Assembly: GCA_937906495.1 (NCBI GenBank)
Contig: CALCVT010000056.1
Location: 1 to 9,061 of the forward strand
Origin: an uncultured Prevotella sp.
GTDB taxonomy: Bacteria > Bacteroidota > Bacteroidia > Bacteroidales > Bacteroidaceae
Length of the DNA stretch: 9,061 bases
Direction: 5' to 3'
Shown here: one piece after another, positions 1 through 5,367 of the stretch
Numbering within the stretch: the first letter of the stretch is position 1
Layout: each line of letters opens with the position of its first letter
The notes under the pieces: generated by a model
The model's input: only the letters and a program-made list of their open reading frames with translations
What the model was told of the DNA's origin: nothing
Database searches by the model: none
Program-made: the position numbers and the translations under genes

Positions 1-102
1 CCTTCTTTCAAGAGGCTTGTGTTCTACGTTTAGCCCCTTTTTTCAAGGGGCTTGTGTTCTACGTTTTACCCCTTCTTCAAGGGGCAAAGTGTTCTGCTTT
101 TA
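1..102. repeat. Tandem array of about 35 bp hairpin-forming units, cut by the left edge
   Basis: Three head-to-tail copies are visible: 1-33 (missing its first bases at the window edge), 34-68 and 69-102. The first two are nearly identical; the third has diverged in its second half. Each unit begins with a small inverted repeat, CCCCTT...AAGGGG. In the middle copy this extends to AGCCCCTT (32-39) pairing with AAGGGGCT (45-52) around a 5 nt loop. Each unit then continues with a GTGTTCT-containing stretch. The 35 bp period is not a multiple of three, which argues against coding repeats. The array lies beyond the terminator of the DUF4838 gene, so it probably belongs to the intergenic space to the left. 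Its function is not known to me. Confidence 0.8.
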
Positions 103-140
103 TTCGGTGGTGAAAAAGGTGATGGGCGGGGTGCGGCCAA

Positions 141-178
141 TAAAAAAATCCCACACGCTGCAACATAGCGTGTGGGAT
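141..178 (-). terminator. Rho-independent terminator of the DUF4838 gene
   Basis: A perfect 12 bp stem pairs 148-159 with 167-178 (arms ATCCCACACGCT and AGCGTGTGGGAT) around a 7 nt loop at 160-166. On the minus strand the stem is followed directly by a run of T residues (complement of the A tract 142-148). It sits about 90 nt past the stop codon of the leftward gene, a normal position for its 3' end. The A tract precedes the stem on the plus strand and no T run follows it there, so plus-strand termination is not supported. Confidence 0.92.
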
Positions 179-266
179 GGGGTGTGTAAAACGTTGGAGC
201 AGCGTGGGGTGCGCTGTTCAAGGTGCTGCGCCGGCCTTTGCGGTATAGCCGGGCAGAATTCAGGAG

Positions 267-2477
267 TTACTCTACCGTAACCTCGTCCATAAAGAACCAC
301 GAGGGATGGCCTACGCCATAGTGCCAGTGCGGGCACACCTTGGTGCCGGTCACCTCAACCTTGATGTAGCGGGCGCGGAGCGGCGCTTCGGACTCGGCCG
401 TGACGGCACGGAAGAGCACCTGGATGGCCCGTTCTTCGGGCATTTTAATCTCCTTCCACGGCGTAAAGTGTTCGCCATCGGTCGAGTAGCTGTAGTTTAC
501 CTGTAGGGGGAAAAGAATCCATTGACCAATTTGGTGCAAAAAGTCGGCCGACACCTTGCGTACCTCCTTCACCTCGCCCAGGTCGAGTACGAAGGCCCCG
601 TCAGTGCCTTCCCAGCCCACCCAGCTCTCTACAAAGCTGGCACCGCCGTACAGTCCGTCGGTCAAAGCCGTGTTACCCAGGGTGGCATAAGCCTTGGAGG
701 GAGCTTTCAAAAACTTTACGGCAGCTCCTTGGGCCAGGTTCGTGCGCTGGTTGGCAGGCAAATAGCGTTCGCGGTACAGTTTGCAGTAGTCGAGCGCATA
801 GTTCTGGCGTTCGTTGAGCACCGGGTTGCCGTAGCGGCGTGCCTCGGCTTCAAAATAATCGAGTTTAGCCGTCACCTGCGCATAATCCTTCTCTGCCTCG
901 GTGCGTAGAATTTCGAGCTCGGAGTAAAGCAGCGGCAGACGTGTGCGCTTCACGCGGTTGAGCAGGGTGGGGTTGTCGGCTACGGCCTGTTCGGCCTGGT
1001 CAAAGAGAGCCGCGTAGCGTCGCATCAGTTCGGGTTTGAGCATGCCTTTTTTGTGCGATACCGGCGAGTCGTAAATCCACAGGCGGTTGCCGCTGCCCAG
1101 CAAGGCCCCCTCCATCATTTTGATGTAGCGGTAAATGCAGGGACCGGCGGCACCGTAGTATCCGTTCAGAAAGTGGTGCATCAGCTGCTCCACATCGGCA
1201 TCCGGATTCCACATCAGTTTAGCCACGAGATAGGCCCGGAGTTCAGGAAAATCGCCTCCGTAGCTGCCGCCAATCTGCGAAAAGTGCATTTTAACATGAT
1301 GGTTGCGGAAGGTGCGTATGTTGTCCTGCAAGATGTGAAAGTTCGGGAAGGGAGACATCATGCCGTCAAAGTTAATGCCGTAGTCCCATACAAACAAGTT
1401 GTTGGAGATGGCCGACCATCCCTCCAGCGCTTTCATGAATTCGCGTCCGCTGGCATTCTCCGTGAGCGATACCTCGCGGTTGCAGTCAATATCGCAGAGC
1501 ATGACCACCACGTTGGGGCGCGGTTTGACCTGTTTGGGCGGATTCATGGTATAGAGATAGGCCAGTGTGGCAATTTCCTTGTCGGGAAAGCGGTCGGCCA
1601 GTTTGTTGATAAAGTGGATGAGCGATCCCGAGGGCCCCCCTTCCGCATCGTCGAGTTTTTTGCAGTCGGGACAGGTGCAGTTGGTATAGTTACCATCGTT
1701 CTGGCTCACGCAAATAAGTTTTTGGTCGGGGTTTGCCTTGAAAATGGAGTCAATGCGTTGCGCCACAATCTCGAATACCTCGGGATTGGTCAGACACCAT
1801 TGACTGGCTTTGCCCGGATGGCGCTTGCCTTTAAAGTAGGAGTAGTATTCGGGATGCTCCTTGCCGTAAACGGCCGAAGGCAAGAGTTTGTCGAAGGTGT
1901 GTACCCAGTAGCCTGCAGCAAAAGCCTCGGTGGGCACTTCAATGCGGTGCCACAGTTTGTAAATGCTGTCGGTGCGCATGGCGTAGCATTGTGTCTGGCG
2001 GTAGCGGAAGGCCGGGTTGTTCACCACCTCTGTAAGTGGAATGGTTACATTGGCCGTCGGCTGCACACTATATTCATTTTCGGCCCAGTAGTCCATTCCC
2101 AAGTAGTTTTCGAGGAGCGACACTACACCGTAAATCACGCCATTGTTGCGTCCGTTAATTTGCAGGGTGCCGTTGGTGGTCGTGAGTGCAAAGCCGTCTT
2201 CGGTTATGCCCGGAGCGGCCGGTCCGCCAATGATTACATCGCCCTTTTGGGCTTTACCCTGTTGTTGCAGGGGCAGTTCGGCTCCTGTGCTTTCCTTTAC
2301 AAAGCGCTGCAGCATACGGGCTGCCTGCAGGTTGACAGCTGTGGGTTCGCTCACCACGATGGTAGCCTTTGCACGTCCGTTCTTCACTAAGTCTACCTGC
2401 GCTTGCGCGCTGAGTGTAGCTCCACCCGTCAGGCAACAGGCTGCGAGGCCCCATTTCATAAATTGCTTGGTATACAT
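267..2477 (-). CDS. Secreted DUF4838 family protein with C-terminal F5/8 type C (discoidin-like) domain
   Basis: This 736-residue protein begins with a Sec signal peptide: K4 and K8, a short hydrophobic stretch, and a likely signal peptidase I site after AQA at 24-26. Residues about 35-150 resemble the N-terminal domain found in alpha-glucuronidase and family 20 hexosaminidase-type enzymes, including the NGVIYGVVSLLENYLG segment. Residues about 190-470 match DUF4838, with the hallmark SQNDG segment near 258-262 followed by C267-x-C269-x-x-C272 and a GSLIHFIN helix. Residues about 480-575 are helical. Residues about 580-736 look like an F5/8 type C domain, a frequent carbohydrate-binding fold. 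There is no T9SS tail, so the protein probably stays in the periplasm or reaches the surface another way. Related proteins occur in glycan-degradation contexts; hydrolase activity here is inference and the substrate is unknown. Transcription runs leftward to the terminator at 141-178. M7 is an alternative start. Confidence 0.94.
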   Translation of the reverse strand: MYTKQFMKWGLAACCLTGGATLSAQAQVDLVKNGRAKATIVVSEPTAVNLQAARMLQRFVKESTGAELPLQQQGKAQKGDVIIGGPAAPGITEDGFALTTTNGTLQINGRNNGVIYGVVSLLENYLGMDYWAENEYSVQPTANVTIPLTEVVNNPAFRYRQTQCYAMRTDSIYKLWHRIEVPTEAFAAGYWVHTFDKLLPSAVYGKEHPEYYSYFKGKRHPGKASQWCLTNPEVFEIVAQRIDSIFKANPDQKLICVSQNDGNYTNCTCPDCKKLDDAEGGPSGSLIHFINKLADRFPDKEIATLAYLYTMNPPKQVKPRPNVVVMLCDIDCNREVSLTENASGREFMKALEGWSAISNNLFVWDYGINFDGMMSPFPNFHILQDNIRTFRNHHVKMHFSQIGGSYGGDFPELRAYLVAKLMWNPDADVEQLMHHFLNGYYGAAGPCIYRYIKMMEGALLGSGNRLWIYDSPVSHKKGMLKPELMRRYAALFDQAEQAVADNPTLLNRVKRTRLPLLYSELEILRTEAEKDYAQVTAKLDYFEAEARRYGNPVLNERQNYALDYCKLYRERYLPANQRTNLAQGAAVKFLKAPSKAYATLGNTALTDGLYGGASFVESWVGWEGTDGAFVLDLGEVKEVRKVSADFLHQIGQWILFPLQVNYSYSTDGEHFTPWKEIKMPEERAIQVLFRAVTAESEAPLRARYIKVEVTGTKVCPHWHYGVGHPSWFFMDEVTVE

Positions 2478-2523
2478 GCTGATGTGTTGGTTTATAGGTG
2501 TAAAAAATGCTTGTTTGAGTCTA

Positions 2524-2531
2524 CAAAATTA
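2524..2531 (-). promoter_or_regulatory. Bacteroidota -7 element for the DUF4838 gene
   Basis: On the minus strand this octamer reads TAATTTTG, a full match to the TAnnTTTG consensus of the primary Bacteroidota sigma factor. It lies about 47 nt upstream of the ATG, implying a 5' leader of roughly 40 nt. No good TTTG -33 element is seen at the expected spacing; a T-rich run occupies that place. The assignment therefore rests on the -7 match and position alone. Confidence 0.55.
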
Positions 2532-2563
2532 AATAAAAAAAGCGATAGTTTTCTTTACATCTA

Positions 2564-2580
2564 TCAACGAAATGCGTTGA
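2564..2580. promoter_or_regulatory. Inverted repeat in the divergent promoter region, possible operator
   Basis: TCAACG (2564-2569) pairs with CGTTGA (2575-2580) across a 5 nt spacer. The 17 bp dyad lies about 33 bp upstream of the -7 element of the DUF4838 gene and about 110 bp upstream of the -33 element of the CotH-kinase gene. Its size suits a dimeric repressor or activator site, but no regulator gene is nearby and a chance dyad of this length is possible. Confidence 0.3.
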
Positions 2581-2689
2581 AGCGGTCTGTAAAGCCCAGA
2601 TGCTCCAGTGTATTTGAATTTTTAAGCAAAGATTAAAAATAGTATTATGTCTATAAAAAGACTTATTTATTTCTTTTTTAGAAAATATA

Positions 2690-2721
2690 TTTGCTCTGCT
2701 ATTTGCAAATTTATACTTTTG
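2690..2721 (+). promoter_or_regulatory. Promoter of the CotH-kinase gene
   Basis: A TTTG -33 element at 2690-2693 and a TACTTTTG -7 element at 2714-2721 (consensus TAnnTTTG) are 20 bp apart, the spacing expected for the Bacteroidota housekeeping sigma factor. Transcription would start near 2728, giving a leader of about 90 nt to the ATG at 2819. A perfect 10 bp palindrome, ATTTGCAAAT (2701-2710), lies between the two elements and could overlap a regulator site. Confidence 0.72.
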
Positions 2722-2818
2722 TATTTGTGCATCGAACTATTTGATAAATTACCAAACGCATTTTCAGCCCGTTGATGCCTTCATTGGTGGGCTGATGTAC
2801 CAACACACATTCTACATC

Positions 2819-4444
2819 ATGCATTTTAGTAAAATCTGTTTGGCCGGCCTGTTGGCCTGGCTCTTGACAGGAGTTTGGGCTGTTGCGCAAACTCCCGCTG
2901 ATTTACCGGCATCGGCCCTTACCGGCGTAGGGAGCGAGGTACGCGCCCTTGGACTACCAACCGTAGTAGTTGAAACGGCAGGGGGTAAAGAGCCTGACTG
3001 CAAACCCATTGAAGCGCCCGAAGGGTGCACCGGCAATGGCATTACCGACAACGACTATGTAAAAGGACGGTTGTGGATTATTGACGGCGACCGGGTGCTT
3101 TACGACAGTGGTACCTACGATAAAGGACAGTCGGGCATGCGGGTGAAAGTACGCGGAAACTCGAGTGCCTACACCACGCATAAGTCGCAAAAGGTAAAAC
3201 TCGAGGCCAAGGCCGACCTTTTGCTGCGTGAGGGAAAAGACGGTCAACACAAAGAGTGGGGACTACTAAATTACTATAGTACTTGCGACCTTAAAACGGT
3301 ACTCGGCTTATGGCTCGGCCGCCGGGTAGCGCAGTCCTGGGAGCCCGCCTACCGCTTTGTGAACCTGTTGCAAAACGGTAAGTATAAAGGCATTTATTTG
3401 CTTTCGGAACTCATTACGGAGGGTAAGGGGCGCTGCCAGCTCAAAGAGGACGAACTGCTCGTTGAGGCCGACCCTTACTGGTGGACTAAGGAGCAAACCG
3501 TGCTGCATACCGACCGCCTGCCCTATGCCTTGGCCTATACCTTTAAATATCCCGACGATACGCCCTCGAACGAACAGTTTCTTACCTTGAAAAACGGTAT
3601 TGCACAGTTTGAACAAGCCCTTTATGAGCAGCCTGACCAATTGGAGGCCTGCATGGAGATGGAGTCGTTTGCGCGCTGGGTGCTGGTGCACGATCTGCTC
3701 GGTTCGCGCGATGGTTACGGGTCGAACATTTTTATGGTGGTTGCTCCCGGGCAGGAGGAAGAGCGGGCATGGACTGCTGCCGGCTCTGCCAGGGACGATG
3801 CCGAAAAGGAATCTGGTGATGAGGACTCAGACGGGGATGATGCCGATGAAGACGGAGGTTACCGCTTGCGCATGGGGCCGCTTTGGGACTTTGGTTCGGC
3901 TTTTGAAACCCCCGAAAAGTGGGCCTCGATACACGAAATCAACGATTTTTATTTTTCGCGCCTCTTCAAGATTCCAGCCTTTGCCGAGGTTTATGTACGC
4001 GTGTGGGAAGAAGTGCGTACCGACCTGCAAGCCGAAGTGCACCAAATGCTCAGCAACTTTTCGGAGCACAACGGTACCGCCCTGAAGCGGAGTCGCAGCT
4101 ATCAGAATACTGCCTTGCCGGAGTATCCCATGGCGCAGCTCTCAGCACAGTTGGTTGAAACGAACCAGTGGATGGAGCAGCGCATTGCCTGGATGGATGC
4201 CGCCATCGAAGAGATGTTGGTTCAAAACGGAGTGGAGCATGCTGATGCAGCCGATAATCCCATTGTCTGTGCGCGTCTTTACAATCTGTCAGGACAACTG
4301 GTTGGCAATTATACAGCCGATGCAGCCCGCTCCTTGCTCAATGGTACAAACTTGCCCAACAATCATTTGCCGCAGGGTGTTTATGTGCTCGAGGTGTTGC
4401 GCAAGCAGGGTAGTCCGCAGCGCATAAAAAAAATATTCCGCTAA
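2819..4444 (+). CDS. Secreted CotH-kinase family protein with T9SS type A-like sorting tail
   Basis: The frame is open from TTG at 2741, but ATG 2819 is preferred because it puts the signal peptide MHFSKICLAGLLAWLLTG at the N-terminus, cleaved near AVA-Q (residues 21-24). The product is then 541 residues. CotH-kinase hallmarks appear in order: RGNSS at 112-116 within a basic nucleotide-binding-like segment; NGKYKGIYLLSE at 186-197; VHDLLGSRDGYGSN at about 290-303 with D298; and GPLWDFG at 353-359 with D357. By analogy with spore-coat CotH, the two Asp residues would be catalytic and metal-binding. Unusually, about 20 residues (326-345, 13 of 20 Asp/Glu) interrupt the domain just before GPLWDFG. 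The last 60 residues (ARLYNLSGQL ... LPQGVYVLEV ... IKKIFR) form a T9SS type A-like domain. Kinase activity and substrate are inferred only. Confidence is high for the family and moderate for the start. Confidence 0.92.
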   Translation: MHFSKICLAGLLAWLLTGVWAVAQTPADLPASALTGVGSEVRALGLPTVVVETAGGKEPDCKPIEAPEGCTGNGITDNDYVKGRLWIIDGDRVLYDSGTYDKGQSGMRVKVRGNSSAYTTHKSQKVKLEAKADLLLREGKDGQHKEWGLLNYYSTCDLKTVLGLWLGRRVAQSWEPAYRFVNLLQNGKYKGIYLLSELITEGKGRCQLKEDELLVEADPYWWTKEQTVLHTDRLPYALAYTFKYPDDTPSNEQFLTLKNGIAQFEQALYEQPDQLEACMEMESFARWVLVHDLLGSRDGYGSNIFMVVAPGQEEERAWTAAGSARDDAEKESGDEDSDGDDADEDGGYRLRMGPLWDFGSAFETPEKWASIHEINDFYFSRLFKIPAFAEVYVRVWEEVRTDLQAEVHQMLSNFSEHNGTALKRSRSYQNTALPEYPMAQLSAQLVETNQWMEQRIAWMDAAIEEMLVQNGVEHADAADNPIVCARLYNLSGQLVGNYTADAARSLLNGTNLPNNHLPQGVYVLEVLRKQGSPQRIKKIFR

Positions 4445-4490
4445 TGCCTTCCCTGCACCGGTAAGGTTGTGACTGTACAATTCAGTGGCA

Positions 4491-4586
4491 GGCCCGATTG
4501 AATTTTCAGAAAGGCTTTTTGAAAATCCGGGAGGGCTTTTTGAAAATCCGGGAGGGCTTCTTGGATTTCGGTCAGCCCGATTGAAT
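4491..4586. repeat. Short tandem array with 21 bp period
   Basis: Two perfect adjacent 21 bp units occupy 4513-4533 and 4534-4554; each starts GGCTTTTTGAAAATC and ends CGGGAG. A degenerate copy follows (about 4555-4574), and a diverged copy precedes it (4491-4512). The 12-mer GCCCGATTGAAT flanks the array on both sides, at 4492-4503 and 4575-4586. The array starts about 46 bp after the stop of the CotH-kinase gene. A 21 bp period equals seven codons, and several frames read through it, but none joins to a credible gene. Confidence 0.8.
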
Positions 4587-4592
4587 ATAAGG

Positions 4593-4649
4593 TTGTATGC
4601 AACAGCTAAGTGCGAAGCCCCCGGCATTTAATTGTATGCCAGGTAAGTG
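4593..4649. repeat. Two-copy imperfect direct repeat, 39 bp period
   Basis: TTGTATGC is followed by a CAG-n-TAAGTG block at 4593-4612 and again at 4632-4649, differing by a 2 nt gap and one substitution. An inverted repeat GGCAT/ATGCC (4623-4627 with 4636-4640) overlaps the second copy, and TGCGAA (4611-4616) could pair with TTCGCA (4653-4658) around it. The block follows the 21 bp array directly. A role in transcript ending after the CotH-kinase gene is possible, but no T run follows. Confidence 0.6.
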
Positions 4650-4661
4650 AGGTTCGCAGCT

Positions 4662-4946
4662 CTATTCGGTAATAATCAGTGCCCCATCATAAACTCCAGG
4701 TTTGTGGTTGGGCACTTTTAGGTAAAGTCGGGCGTCGTATTGAATTTTCGGGGGGATGCATCGCTTGCTTTCTCTGGTCCAAAGCAGGCCGTTAACTGAG
4801 AATTTATTGTTCGATTTTACGTATTGGGATGAATCCTTTAAACGTTTTTGCAAGTGTCTTTTGGACTTGTCCGGATTTTTGTTGCGTGCAGTAGCGTGCC
4901 TGCTGAGGCTGCCGTGAAGGGGAGGTGAATGCAGTTGGTATGACCT
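4662..4946 (-). other. ATG-less open frame in the intergenic region, possible gene remnant
   Basis: On the minus strand a frame stays open for 95 codons, from just after a stop at 4947-4949 to the stop at 4662-4664. It has no ATG; the only early start candidate is a TTG at 4851-4853, which would give 63 residues. The end reads like ordinary protein (ARLYLKVPNHKPGVYDGALI), but I recognise no family. It contains NPDKS at 4863-4877, which recurs with synonymous changes at 8777-8791. No promoter or signal peptide is visible. It could be a decayed gene end, part of a dispersed repeat, or chance; I do not call it a gene. Confidence 0.25.
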
Positions 4947-4949
4947 CTA

Positions 4950-5210
4950 TTGAGTTATACAGCATGTGGTCGAAAAATATCATTTTGTCAATATCTGCTT
5001 GTTATAACATGTTTATTGAGAACTTTCTATGGCTTTGTATTTTTATTAAATGAAAACCCAATGTAGCAACAAACGGATTTATAGAGAAAGTTGTGGCTGA
5101 AAATGATGCTGAAACATCGTTTTTTTATGCTTAAGGGCATGTTTGGTGTAAAAATGTTCGTTTTTTAAATAAATACTTTCTAAAAAATTAGGTTTTACAA
5201 AAATGATTCG
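4950..5210. other. AT-rich intergenic stretch with no identifiable gene
   Basis: This part of the long gap before the HAF-repeat gene contains only very short frames. A 10 bp palindrome, TGTTATAACA, lies at 5000-5009. A loose inverted repeat joins AACTTTCTAT (5021-5030) with ATAGAGAAAGTT (5081-5092). AT content rises sharply toward the promoter at 5211. No RNA gene, attachment site or insertion-sequence end is recognisable. Confidence 0.5.
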
Positions 5211-5218
5211 TACATTTG
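5211..5218 (+). promoter_or_regulatory. Bacteroidota -7 element for the HAF-repeat protein gene
   Basis: TACATTTG is an exact match to TAnnTTTG and sits at the end of an AT-rich stretch. The -33 region about 20 bp upstream reads TTAGGTTTT, a weak match. Transcription would begin near 5225, leaving a leader of roughly 143 nt before the ATG at 5368, unusually long for a simple secreted-protein gene. Confidence 0.65.
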
Positions 5219-5225
5219 CAAAAAA

Positions 5226-5278
5226 TGCAGGCTGATAATTCGGTTTTTCAGCAACACGGAAACCGATAGTTGCCTGCG
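5226..5278 (+). promoter_or_regulatory. Structured 5' leader, nested stem-loop
   Basis: Right after the predicted transcription start, GCAGGC (5227-5232) can pair with GCCTGC (5272-5277). Inside it, TCGGTTT (5240-5246) pairs with AAACCGA (5260-5266). The two helices are separated by an asymmetric internal loop of 7 and 5 nt and capped by a 13 nt loop. No T run follows, so it is not a terminator. It matches no riboswitch family I recognise. It may stabilise the mRNA, bind a protein or ligand, or be incidental. Confidence 0.4.
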
Positions 5279-5367
5279 GTAAAAACGGGTTTTGTCGATT
5301 GATAGCCTTTGTTTTTACTTTATTTTCAAGATAGTGTGTTGTAAAGTTCTAAAAAACCATTAGTAGT

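Noticed and set aside
1..102. CRISPR-like array
   Set aside because: The repeated units are contiguous and the whole 35 bp is repeated, so there are no unique spacers.
1053..2390. A 445-codon open frame on the plus strand
   Set aside because: It lies wholly antisense to the DUF4838 gene. Its translation has no recognisable domain or signal peptide, while the minus-strand frame has a full domain structure, promoter and terminator.
2436..2447. Lipobox-like LAAC in the DUF4838 signal peptide (residues 11-14)
   Set aside because: Only two residues separate it from the basic K8, so the hydrophobic core needed for lipoprotein export is absent; a signal peptidase I site after AQA fits better.
2741..2818. 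TTG start adding 26 residues to the CotH-kinase protein
   Set aside because: It would bury the signal peptide behind a polar extension; ATG 2819 gives a normal Sec signal.
4289..4627. Minus-strand frame with a repeated SPPGFSK heptapeptide
   Set aside because: The peptide repeat is a by-product of the 21 bp DNA repeat, and the rest is antisense to the end of the CotH-kinase gene.
5103..5168. A 21-residue frame before the HAF-gene promoter
   Set aside because: It is very short, in AT-rich sequence, with no promoter or conserved feature visible.
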